From Flammeovirgaceae bacterium (GTDB lineage: Bacteria > Bacteroidota > Bacteroidia > Cytophagales > Cyclobacteriaceae): 59,366 nucleotides of DNA. Below the pieces are notes generated by a model, which was not told the origin of the DNA, made no database searches, and saw nothing but the letters and a program-made list of their open reading frames with translations. How positions within the stretch are numbered: position 1 is the stretch's first letter; each line of letters opens with the position of its first letter. The DNA lies in NCBI GenBank assembly GCA_023251155.1, contig JAHEZH010000011.1, positions 1-59,366 on the forward strand, written 5' to 3'. Below are positions 1-8,309 of the stretch, in pieces. The position numbers and the translations under genes are program-made.

Positions 1-166
1 TCTCCGGTCTGGTTAGGAATTCGTCTCTGCTCCTTCTCATAAACCGCCTGTAAATGAAGTATGCCTTATTGATTTTAACAATACCCCTTGAGGCATTAAA
101 TTGCACGATCCTGCTTCCGGTATCCAGCATCAAACATCAATAGTTTCCATTACCTTGTACTACTTT
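1..166. other. window-edge stretch, no supported gene
   Basis: This edge segment has no reading frame I can support. A minus-strand frame opens at the ATG complement at 38-40 and runs off the window edge after about 13 codons, which is too little to judge. The sequence just before the next gene has no obvious Shine-Dalgarno motif, as is usual in Bacteroidota. Confidence 0.4.
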
Positions 167-946
167 ATGAAAAACAAGAAAGATATTCGCCTTGCCGTGC
201 TCATTGATGCCGATAATATTCCTTACTCTAACATAAAAGGAATGCTGGAAGAAATAGCCAAATACGGTACTCCTACCTTCAAACGCATCTATGGAGATTG
301 GACGAAACCCACACTAACAGGATGGAAAGGGGTATTACTCGAAAGTGCCATCACTCCTATTCAGCAATACAGTTATACCACAGGCAAAAATGCCACCGAC
401 TCTGCCATGATCATTGATGCGATGGATATTCTCTATAGTGAGAAAGTCGATGGCTTCTGCATTGTATCCAGCGACAGTGATTTTACACGGCTGGCCATGC
501 GGCTGAGAGAAGCAAGTATGATGGTGATCGGATTAGGTGAGCGCAAGACACCCAATCCATTCATTGTAGCCTGCGATAAGTTTATTTATCTCGAGATATT
601 AAAACAACCTGCTGTGATCACGGCGGTGACCGAATCTAAACCGGGTAAAAAGAAAGAAGTAAAGATCGCCGCGCCTGAACCAGAAGTACTGAAGAAAGTA
701 GATGCCAAAACCATTACACTCATCGCCTCATCCATTACCGACCTGGCAGATGATAGCGGCTGGGCTTTCCTGGGTGAGGTGGGAAATCTGATCCTGAAAA
801 AGAAACCCGACTTCGATGCGCGTAACTATGGCTTTGAACGGCTGGTGCCATTAATCAAGAGCATTGATCAGTTCGAAATTGATAAAAGAGAAACGGAGAA
901 AAAAAACGGGAAGCTTATCTTTGTACGTGTAAAGACAACCAGTTGA
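167..946 (+). CDS. NYN-domain ribonuclease-like protein with C-terminal OST-HTH/LOTUS domain
   Basis: A 259-residue soluble protein. The N-terminal half is a PIN-like NYN (LabA/DUF88) domain with the expected acidic residues in LIDADN, DSAMIIDAMDIL and IVSSDSDF. A basic linker with a KKK run near residue 180 leads to a C-terminal OST-HTH/LOTUS-type domain (DDSGWAFLGEVGN onward, roughly residues 195-255). In the family NYN domains are metal-dependent nucleases and LOTUS domains bind RNA, so an RNA-processing role is likely; the target is unknown. The frame stays open upstream to 101, but the ATG at 167 begins the conserved domain (MKNKKDIRLAVLIDADN) and the upstream residues look non-coding. 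It converges on the M28 peptidase gene with only 13 bases between the stops. Confidence 0.85.
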   Translation: MKNKKDIRLAVLIDADNIPYSNIKGMLEEIAKYGTPTFKRIYGDWTKPTLTGWKGVLLESAITPIQQYSYTTGKNATDSAMIIDAMDILYSEKVDGFCIVSSDSDFTRLAMRLREASMMVIGLGERKTPNPFIVACDKFIYLEILKQPAVITAVTESKPGKKKEVKIAAPEPEVLKKVDAKTITLIASSITDLADDSGWAFLGEVGNLILKKKPDFDARNYGFERLVPLIKSIDQFEIDKRETEKKNGKLIFVRVKTTS

Positions 947-959
947 TGCTCCTGCCTGC

Positions 960-2441
960 TTATCTCTCCAGTTTGAATCCCTCATCCACTTTCGGCCGTT
1001 CAGTCGTATTGCCTATGGCCCATCCGGTCAGGTACATCCATTGCGTTACTTTCAGGAGCTTAGGGTAATTGATGGTTTTTGCCTCATCCGCGGGAGTATG
1101 ATAAATCGGGTGCAATAGCGAGGTATAAAAGATAGCGGGAATTCCCACGCGCGCATAAGGCATGTGATCGCTACGGAAATAAAATCCTTCCGAATGGTCT
1201 GTCTTATCCCACTTCACATCAAGTTTGAATTGGGGTCCTGCATCATTGGCCTCCAAAGCGGCAGCTACCAGATCGGATGAATTTTTATGAGGTGATTGCG
1301 AACCCAATAGTGCCATACTGTCGGGATGATTCTGACCAATCATATCTGCATTCAATACCGCTGCGATATCTGCTTTGGGAACACTTGGAAAGTTAGCAAA
1401 CCAGCGTGAGCCAAGCATGGATCTTTCCTCGGCACCATGCCATACAAACAGAGCCGACCGTCTGGCGGGCTTCTTCCTGAACGCACGCGCTATTCCCAGC
1501 AATGCCACACTGCCACTTGCATTATCATCCGCTCCGTTATAGATGGAATCGTTATTTACCGCCGAACGGATACCATCGTGATCATGGTGCGCACTGAACA
1601 ATACATATTCCTTTTTAAGTTTTGCATCAGTTCCTGGAATTTTGCCTACGATATTTACGGAAGGGTATTCAAAACTTTCAATGACTAGCTTAATCGTTAC
1701 TGTCGGTGTGGTTTTGAAAAAATCATGTTCAGAAGTATGCAGCCAAAGTGCAGGAACGGCCGATGATAGTACGGCTTGCTGTGCCGAAGGAACATCCACC
1801 CGGTAATTTCCTCTTTGCAATACCGGAGCAATGGCATTCCAGTTTTTTTCTGCTTCCTCATCACCAATCAAAATAATAGCTGCTACTCCTTTATTGATTA
1901 GCGCTGGTGCATATTTTTGATATACTGAACGGAAGTACCTGCGCCCCGGAATAGATACATTTTGATTAATACCTTGTGATGATACCGGCACTACGGCAAT
2001 CTTATCTTTAAGATCGAGGTTCGCAATAGCGGCAAAGTCGGCAATATAAACGGTAGGTGCTGCAACCGAGGCTGCGGCACTTATCATAGGCAGTGCATCC
2101 TTGAAAATAAGATAACTGCGGTCACCTGCAGTAACACTACTGTTCAATGAAGACAAACGTGTTCGCTGTAACGAAAAGAATTGAAAGAAAGTACCATCGT
2201 CTCCGGCCGGCTCAAGACCCGCCAATCGCACTTGCTCTGCCAGCCAAACAGATACCTTCAATTCATCGAGAGTACCGGATTCTCTACCTTTAAAACGATC
2301 GTCAGCCATAGCATACAGATCTCTTTTCAGCTCTTCCATTTTAATGACATCAACGGCTCCGGTAGTTGGTTTCTGTTGAGCCGGAATTTCTGAAGAATAA
2401 AAAACACACAGCGTGATCAGCAGGAAGAAATACAACTTCAT
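960..2441 (-). CDS. exported M28-family zinc metallopeptidase
   Basis: A 493-residue protein with an N-terminal signal peptide (hydrophobic residues 3-20, cleavage near PAQQ), so it acts in the periplasm or outside the cell. The catalytic part is a co-catalytic two-zinc aminopeptidase domain of family M28. The ligand motifs are intact: HHDHDG (about residue 286), GADDNASG (about 304), the EER general-base segment (about 338), LNADMIG (about 363) and IYHTPADE near the C terminus. The segment between about residues 130 and 250 fits a PA-domain insertion, as in many secreted M28 enzymes. It probably trims N-terminal residues from peptides. The gene is monocistronic and diverges from the HYR-adhesin operon. 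Confidence 0.9.
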   Translation of the reverse strand: MKLYFFLLITLCVFYSSEIPAQQKPTTGAVDVIKMEELKRDLYAMADDRFKGRESGTLDELKVSVWLAEQVRLAGLEPAGDDGTFFQFFSLQRTRLSSLNSSVTAGDRSYLIFKDALPMISAAASVAAPTVYIADFAAIANLDLKDKIAVVPVSSQGINQNVSIPGRRYFRSVYQKYAPALINKGVAAIILIGDEEAEKNWNAIAPVLQRGNYRVDVPSAQQAVLSSAVPALWLHTSEHDFFKTTPTVTIKLVIESFEYPSVNIVGKIPGTDAKLKKEYVLFSAHHDHDGIRSAVNNDSIYNGADDNASGSVALLGIARAFRKKPARRSALFVWHGAEERSMLGSRWFANFPSVPKADIAAVLNADMIGQNHPDSMALLGSQSPHKNSSDLVAAALEANDAGPQFKLDVKWDKTDHSEGFYFRSDHMPYARVGIPAIFYTSLLHPIYHTPADEAKTINYPKLLKVTQWMYLTGWAIGNTTERPKVDEGFKLER

Positions 2442-2825
2442 AAACAGATTCGGGTTAATAAATTGAAAGGTAAGCGCTCATTGAGTGATCTTATCCGGAT
2501 ATTATGTAAGTGGATGATTGCATAACATTGTTGTCGATTTAAGGAGCGTTTTGAAGTGTATAAACGGGTAAGGAAGCACTCCTACGATCACTTGAATATC
2601 AGCCATGATCGTAAAGCGATGTTCCCCACCGCCGTTGTTACCATAGTATTAACTTCTTCTCTGCCAACAAATTCCATTTGCAGCTAAGCAAAAATTATTA
2701 TATTTAGCACAAATTATATTTTTTAAAAAGGATATTTTTTACGGTTAGTGAGTGGTCCTTGCAGAAGTTGATCCTCACCGGCTGATGTACCAAAACACCT
2801 TTAAGTCAGTACGACACCCTTACCT
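2442..2825. promoter_or_regulatory. divergent intergenic region with a candidate promoter for the adhesin operon
   Basis: This 384-base AT-rich gap separates the divergent peptidase and adhesin genes. On the plus strand TTTG at 2677-2680 and TATATTTA at 2699-2706 sit 18 bases apart, close to the Bacteroidota -33 (TTTG) and -7 (TAnnTTTG) elements, and would drive the adhesin operon with a 5' leader of about 110 bases. On the minus strand, ATGTAAGTGG at 2504-2513 resembles half of the LytTR-type site described for the chemosensory island, with TACCTTTC 31 bases closer to the peptidase gene. The second half-site is poor there, so that is only a weak candidate. Confidence 0.4.
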
Positions 2826-5753
2826 ATGACCCAACGATTCCTCTTCGTAGTAAGTGGAAGAGGCAGATTATTTATGCTCTGCCTGATGTTGCTTCTGGCA
2901 ATAGGAAAAGGATATTCTCAAACGGGATGTAACTGTCCTGCTACATCTCCCACTGCCACATGTAGTCCTTGCGCAGGTGGCTTAACAAGCTTAGTCGTAA
3001 GATGGAACGGTGTCGTTGCGATAGCCTCCGCTTCGGACAACTCTGGCAATCTTACGGTTTCGGTCCTCTCTAATGTCTTAACCATTACCAAACTGCCTGC
3101 AGGGACTCCGTTCGATGGAAATGTAACCATTGCTGTTACTGCGGGATTACCATTAGGCACTGAAACAATTACTACTTCATGTGCCGGTATGGTTCAGCAA
3201 GGCACTGTCATCGGTAATTTAACTGTAGTATCCGGCGCCAGTGTGGCTGGGCCGCTTTGCTGCTCATCTGTCGATCAGGACCATGTTCTACCCACGATAA
3301 CGTGCCCGTCGGGCTTTGATGTTTATGTGGTTGGCGGCTGTAGTTTTGTTGTCCCGGATTACAGAAGTCTGGCAAATGCAGCTGATAATTGTGGTGTTGC
3401 ACCTACGATTACCCAATCTCCTGCTGTAGGAACCGTACTTACCACTATAGGTACCGTGCAGTCCATCACACTTACTGCTACCGATAAATTCGGTAATGCA
3501 AGAAACTGCAGCTTCAACATTACCTTAAAAGATAACATCGCTCCCGTTATCACCTGTCCGGATGATTTTGATGTATATAGCGATGCCAGTTGTTCGTTTA
3601 CCTTACCTGACTACACAGGCCTTGCTATTGTTAACGACAACTGCGGTGCAACCGTTACCCAATCTCCTGCTGTTGGCACTGTATTAGGTGGTGTGGGTAT
3701 TTCGCAACTGATTACATTAACAGCGAAAGACGGCACAGGAAATACGTCTTCCTGTTCATTTACCATCACGGTAAAAGACAATATACCTCCTTTCATTTCC
3801 TGCTCTGCTGATTTTGACGTATTCACCGATACGAACTGCCAGTTTACCATTATTGATTACACGGGATATGGTGCAGCCACGGACAACTGCGATGCGAACG
3901 TAACGATTACGCAATCGCCTGCCATCGGCACAGTGATTAGCGGAAGCAGCCAGGTGATTACACTGACAGCCACCGACGATTCAAATAACTCATCGACCTG
4001 CTCCTTCACCATTACATTGAAAGATAACATTGTTCCGGTTATCACCCATTGCCCGGCTAACGTTTCATTATCTGTCGATGCCAATTCATGTACTGCCATA
4101 GCTACATGGACTTCCCCCAATGCTAATGACAATTGTGGAATCAGCAGCTTCCTGCCAGACCATAATTCAGGAGATGCATTTCCATTAGGTACAACCACAG
4201 TCACCTATACGGCAAAGGATGCAGCCGGAAATACCACCACCTGTAGTTTTACCGTAGAAGTAACGGATCAGATTAAACCCGTTCTGTTTGACTGTCCTTC
4301 TGATATCACGGTGAATTCAGGAGCAGGATGCCAGGCCATTGTGACGTGGAATGCTCCTACCGCAACGGATAATTGCAGCACCCCTTCGTTAGTGAGCGAC
4401 CACCTTTCGGGAAGTATATTTGCTGCCGGCACTACCCCCGTAATGTATACAGCAACAGATGCTTCGGGCAATATCACTACCTGCAGCTTTAATGTAATCG
4501 TCAAAGATCTCTCTGCTCCCGTATTTAGTGGTTGCCTTTCAGACCGTACTATTACTGCCGAAACGGATTGCAAGACCACGGTATCATGGATCGAACCAAC
4601 AGCTATGGACGACTGTAGTACTGCCACCATAACCAGTACGCATCACACAGGCGATGAATTTGATACCGGAACTACCCGCGTAGTTTATACCGCTACCGAT
4701 GCTGCCGGTAATACGTCCAGTTGTTCATTTAATGTGATTGTGGTTGATCATGTAGCTCCCGCCATCAAATGTATTGACGATGTAACCGTTCTTGCCGGAA
4801 ATGCCTGCGGAGCCACTGTTTCATGGACAGCACCGCAGGTAACGGACTGTTCCTCCGTGACACTAACGAGTAGTCCTGCTATGGGTAGCTTCTTCTCCGT
4901 GGGCACTACGAATGTCACTTATACTGCTACCGATGCAAGCGGTAATTCTTCTACCTGTACATTCAAAGTAACAGTAGAAGACAAAACCAAACCGGTATTC
5001 TCCAATTGCATTACCGAAATAAAAGCAGCTACCGATCAATCCTGCAAAGCCATAGTACGATGGACCGCTCCTATCGCAACGGACAATTGTGGCACACCTG
5101 CCATAACAGCCAGCCACTCATCAGTGAGCGAGTTTACCATTGGCACTACGCAAGTAACGTATACCGCTACCGATGCAGCGGGCAATACTTCACAATGCCA
5201 GTTCAATGTTATTGTTACCGATGGTAACATCCCAACCATTACCAATTGCCCTGCTGATATTAATTTAAAAGCAAATGAATCAGGCAAAGTCATGGCCACC
5301 TGGACCGAACCTACTACATCAGTCTTCTGTGGCACGGCTACCCTTACTTCCACTCACAAACCCGGTGACGAGTTTACGATTGGTGCCAATGAAGTAATCT
5401 ATACCTCAACGAGTAGTTCTGGCATCACGTCAACCTGTTCGTTCTTTGTGAATGTAGCCTATAAAGAAGTTACCTATGAGGTAAGCCAGCTCATTACGCC
5501 AAACGGAGATGGAGTGAACGATGTTTGGGAACTCAAAAACATTGAGCTGTTTAAAGACAACAAAGTCACGGTGGTGGATCGCTGGGGAGGAGTCATCTAC
5601 ACTGCTACCGGGTACAACAACACCACCGTATCATGGAATGGAATGAACGAAAAGGGTATAGCAGCCCCTACAGGTACCTACTTCTATACCATCACTGTAA
5701 AATTCAGAGACACTACGGTAGATAAAAAAGGTTTTGTAGAACTGGTTCGATAA
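2826..5753 (+). CDS. HYR-repeat surface adhesin with type IX secretion type-B C-terminal sorting domain
   Basis: A 975-residue secreted protein: signal peptide (residues 1-32, ending GYSQ), a Cys-rich unique segment to about residue 155, about nine HYR (hyalin) repeats to about residue 870, then a gliding-motility/CHU_C type-B sorting domain. The repeats begin with variants of ITCPxDFDV, share a TDNCG-type turn, and end TYTATDAAGNTSSCSFNV. The C terminus shows LITPNGDGVNDVWEL, then VVDRWGGVIY and PTGTYFYTI, hallmarks of T9SS type-B cargo. HYR domains are immunoglobulin-like and usually adhesive. Type-B cargo such as SprB needs a PorP/SprF partner in Flavobacterium, and one follows 2 bases downstream. 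Long reverse-strand frames inside this gene come from the biased repeat composition and are not genes. Confidence 0.93.
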   Translation: MTQRFLFVVSGRGRLFMLCLMLLLAIGKGYSQTGCNCPATSPTATCSPCAGGLTSLVVRWNGVVAIASASDNSGNLTVSVLSNVLTITKLPAGTPFDGNVTIAVTAGLPLGTETITTSCAGMVQQGTVIGNLTVVSGASVAGPLCCSSVDQDHVLPTITCPSGFDVYVVGGCSFVVPDYRSLANAADNCGVAPTITQSPAVGTVLTTIGTVQSITLTATDKFGNARNCSFNITLKDNIAPVITCPDDFDVYSDASCSFTLPDYTGLAIVNDNCGATVTQSPAVGTVLGGVGISQLITLTAKDGTGNTSSCSFTITVKDNIPPFISCSADFDVFTDTNCQFTIIDYTGYGAATDNCDANVTITQSPAIGTVISGSSQVITLTATDDSNNSSTCSFTITLKDNIVPVITHCPANVSLSVDANSCTAIATWTSPNANDNCGISSFLPDHNSGDAFPLGTTTVTYTAKDAAGNTTTCSFTVEVTDQIKPVLFDCPSDITVNSGAGCQAIVTWNAPTATDNCSTPSLVSDHLSGSIFAAGTTPVMYTATDASGNITTCSFNVIVKDLSAPVFSGCLSDRTITAETDCKTTVSWIEPTAMDDCSTATITSTHHTGDEFDTGTTRVVYTATDAAGNTSSCSFNVIVVDHVAPAIKCIDDVTVLAGNACGATVSWTAPQVTDCSSVTLTSSPAMGSFFSVGTTNVTYTATDASGNSSTCTFKVTVEDKTKPVFSNCITEIKAATDQSCKAIVRWTAPIATDNCGTPAITASHSSVSEFTIGTTQVTYTATDAAGNTSQCQFNVIVTDGNIPTITNCPADINLKANESGKVMATWTEPTTSVFCGTATLTSTHKPGDEFTIGANEVIYTSTSSSGITSTCSFFVNVAYKEVTYEVSQLITPNGDGVNDVWELKNIELFKDNKVTVVDRWGGVIYTATGYNNTTVSWNGMNEKGIAAPTGTYFYTITVKFRDTTVDKKGFVELVR

Positions 5754-5755
5754 TC

Positions 5756-6685
5756 ATGAAGGAGCTGAGACACACTATACAATCATTCCTTGTCCTATCG
5801 CTACTCTTCGTACTGACGGGTAATGGCGCTGCTCAGCAAAAAGTACAGTTTACACAATACATGTTCAATGGACTAGTCATCAACCCCGCCTATGCCGGTG
5901 CGGATGAAGCATTGAGTCTCACATTTATTCAGCGCAGTCAATGGACCGGGGTGGAGAAAGCACCCAGCACACAAACATTAACCGGCCACACCTTGTTCAG
6001 GAAAAAGCAAGTGGGGCTTGGACTTACGTTGGTTAATGACCGCATCGGCGTTCATCAGAACATCAATGCCCTGACCAGCTATGCCTATCATATCCGGGTG
6101 GGAGAAAAATCGTATCTCTCAATGGGTTTGCAGGGAGGTATCAAAAGTTTCAAATCGGATTATGCATCGCTGGCAAGTTCATCAAACAATGATCCGGCGA
6201 TTAACAGCCTAATATTATCTAAAACTTATTTTGATCTGGCAGCAGGTATCTATTATCGAAGTCCCCGATTACATATCGGCATCTCCGCACCTGAGTTGAT
6301 CCCTCAATCGTACACCATCAACGACACCTTGAGCATCCGCTTAAGCAAAGCGAATTTCTTTTTTTTCTCTAAATATAAATTCACGCTCAGTGAAAATTAC
6401 GATCTTGAACCGAGTGTATTGATTAAGTATCTTGATGGAGTGCCTCTCTCCTACGATGTCAACTTAAGTATGATCTACCGAAAGGTGCTGTTCCTTGGGT
6501 TTTCCTATCGAAAGAAAGAGTCGGTTGATTTTATTTTAAAAGCACAAGTAACCAAGCAGCTACAAATTGGATATGCCTACGACTATCCCATTGGAGTGGT
6601 GTCACAGCTGACGAATGGCTCGCACGAATTAATGGTGAACTACCTGTTCCGTTACGTCCAAAAAAATGTAATCTCTCCACGGTGA
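5756..6685 (+). CDS. PorP/SprF-family type IX secretion outer-membrane protein
   Basis: A 309-residue outer-membrane beta-barrel with a signal peptide (residues 1-26, ending GAAQQ) and the family signature FTQYMFNGLVINPAYAGA just after it, followed by FIQRSQWTGV and GLGLTLVNDRIG. In F. johnsoniae SprF is needed for secretion and surface attachment of the type-B cargo SprB. The position 2 bases after a type-B adhesin implies a dedicated cargo/partner pair. The barrel ends with an aromatic C-terminal strand (LMVNYLFRYVQ). The next gene follows after one base, so translation is probably coupled. Confidence 0.92.
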   Translation: MKELRHTIQSFLVLSLLFVLTGNGAAQQKVQFTQYMFNGLVINPAYAGADEALSLTFIQRSQWTGVEKAPSTQTLTGHTLFRKKQVGLGLTLVNDRIGVHQNINALTSYAYHIRVGEKSYLSMGLQGGIKSFKSDYASLASSSNNDPAINSLILSKTYFDLAAGIYYRSPRLHIGISAPELIPQSYTINDTLSIRLSKANFFFFSKYKFTLSENYDLEPSVLIKYLDGVPLSYDVNLSMIYRKVLFLGFSYRKKESVDFILKAQVTKQLQIGYAYDYPIGVVSQLTNGSHELMVNYLFRYVQKNVISPR

Positions 6686-6686
6686 T

Positions 6687-8309
6687 ATGAAACGGGCCCT
6701 ATCCATTGTCGGACTGTTAGCAATGATCTCGTGTAGCCAGGCGTGGTGCCAGGAAACTATTTTCACCCTACTAAAGAAGAAGAGCAGACTTGCTGATGAG
6801 TATTATCAGCATAAAAATTACCAGGCAGCCGTTTCTATTTATGAAAAGCTATATAAAAGAGACCCGCTGTCCACTACACTACCGGTTAAAATAGCCAGAA
6901 GCTATTATTTCTTAAAGGAATACAAGAAAGCGATCTCCGCTTTTGAATCGAAGCGAAACCATCCGGACGAAACTACCGAAGATCTGTTTTATTATGCAGA
7001 GTCTGTCTCGGCAACGGGCGATTACAAAAAAGCGATATCCATCTATCGGGAGTTTTTAAAGAAGAAACCCGACGATGCCATCATCACGCAAAAGATATGG
7101 CGGCTGAATAACATCCAGTATCTCTACGAAGATTCGCTTCACTATGCGGTAAGGTCCATTTCACTAAACACCACCAATGGAGAATTGTGTGCGGTTCCTT
7201 ACAAAAACGGGTTGCTTTATCTTTCCAATCGCAAGGAAGCACAGATAGTGGAAAAAACCGATGGCCGGACAGGCAAGCCATTCTACAAATCCTACTATTC
7301 AGTAACGGTAGCTGACAGCATTAAACAAAATATACTGGCTTATAAAAAAGCAACGCTCTTTGGCAGAAATTTATACTCCGGCCTGCATGCAGGGTCAATG
7401 GCTTTTTATCAGCATCAGAAGAAAATGATATTGACTTCCACCGGTCAGCGTACAAAAGAAACCGGATTACGTACCCTTCAACTCTTTTTTGCCACCGAAC
7501 AGGAAGGTCATTGGGAGATCACGCACTCCTTTCCGTTCAACAGCAATGCGTATTCCATCTCGGATCCGACTATCAACGAAGCAGGAACCGTACTCTATTT
7601 TTCGTCGGATATGAAAGGGGGCTTTGGCGGAAAAGACATTTACCGTTCTTACTACCAGAATAATCAATGGACCAGGCCCGAAAACCTGGGGGATGCCATT
7701 AACACACCTTACGATGAAGCCTATCCTTTTCTATACAAGGATAACACACTTTATTTTTCTTCCAACGGACATCCGGGTTTAGGTGGGCTTGATATTTTCA
7801 AAGCACCCCTTCAGGGAAAAGAATTGGGCGAAGTCGTAAATGCCGGATACCCTATCAATACCCAGGCCGATGAATTCGGGATCACCATCGACTCCTTAAG
7901 TACCCATGGCTATTTTTCATCCAACAGAAACAAAGGTGGATTTGACGATGACATCTTTGAGTTTGATATTGATCTTCAGACTTATCCATTGGAAATTTCC
8001 GGATGGATGAAGTACAAAGAATTTAACTGGAGCGAGCACTCCGAACTTAAAGTGTTTGCCAATGCTGAGTTTTTCCTGATTGACAATCTGCGCGATGTCA
8101 TTGTGCAGCACGGCTATACCGATGATACCGGAAATTTCACCTGGACCATTCCTTATTTCAGTAAGTACCGCATACGCGTGGTTGGCCCGGAAAATGACGA
8201 GCATGTGGTCAGTCTTGAAATTCCTACTTCACGGAAGATGCTGAGTAAACATGAAGTGGTGATTGTGAAGGATGCCTTTAAGGCCATTGAAAATCAGAAT
8301 AAAAAATGA
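6687..8309 (+). CDS. exported TPR/PD40-propeller protein of a PorP/SprF operon, without an OmpA domain
   Basis: A 540-residue protein with a signal peptide (about residues 1-21, SCSQAWCQ; a lipoprotein is possible). TPR-like helical pairs occupy about residues 30-150 (YYQHKNYQAAVSIYEKLYK is typical). A PD40/WD40-like beta-propeller follows to about residue 430, with repeats such as GTVLYFSSDMKGGFGGKDIY and TLYFSSNGHPGLGGLDIF. The last 110 residues look like a small beta domain. Proteins of this plan usually accompany PorP/SprF and normally end in a peptidoglycan-binding OmpA domain; that domain is absent here. It may be a periplasmic scaffold between the outer-membrane partner and the kinase encoded next, whose start overlaps its stop by four bases (ATGA). 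Confidence 0.85.
   Translation: MKRALSIVGLLAMISCSQAWCQETIFTLLKKKSRLADEYYQHKNYQAAVSIYEKLYKRDPLSTTLPVKIARSYYFLKEYKKAISAFESKRNHPDETTEDLFYYAESVSATGDYKKAISIYREFLKKKPDDAIITQKIWRLNNIQYLYEDSLHYAVRSISLNTTNGELCAVPYKNGLLYLSNRKEAQIVEKTDGRTGKPFYKSYYSVTVADSIKQNILAYKKATLFGRNLYSGLHAGSMAFYQHQKKMILTSTGQRTKETGLRTLQLFFATEQEGHWEITHSFPFNSNAYSISDPTINEAGTVLYFSSDMKGGFGGKDIYRSYYQNNQWTRPENLGDAINTPYDEAYPFLYKDNTLYFSSNGHPGLGGLDIFKAPLQGKELGEVVNAGYPINTQADEFGITIDSLSTHGYFSSNRNKGGFDDDIFEFDIDLQTYPLEISGWMKYKEFNWSEHSELKVFANAEFFLIDNLRDVIVQHGYTDDTGNFTWTIPYFSKYRIRVVGPENDEHVVSLEIPTSRKMLSKHEVVIVKDAFKAIENQNKK

Noticed and set aside
1-40. Minus-strand partial frame at the window start
   Set aside because: About 13 codons only, with no recognisable family residues.
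2918-5353. Many long minus-strand open frames opposite the HYR adhesin gene
   Set aside because: They follow from the Thr/Ser/Asn-rich repeats, have no start context or family features, and overlap a gene with clear domain structure.
3300-5460. Repeated units in the adhesin gene as a tandem DNA repeat or CRISPR-like array
   Set aside because: The repeats are protein-level HYR domains of about 80 residues with diverged DNA, not direct DNA repeats with spacers.
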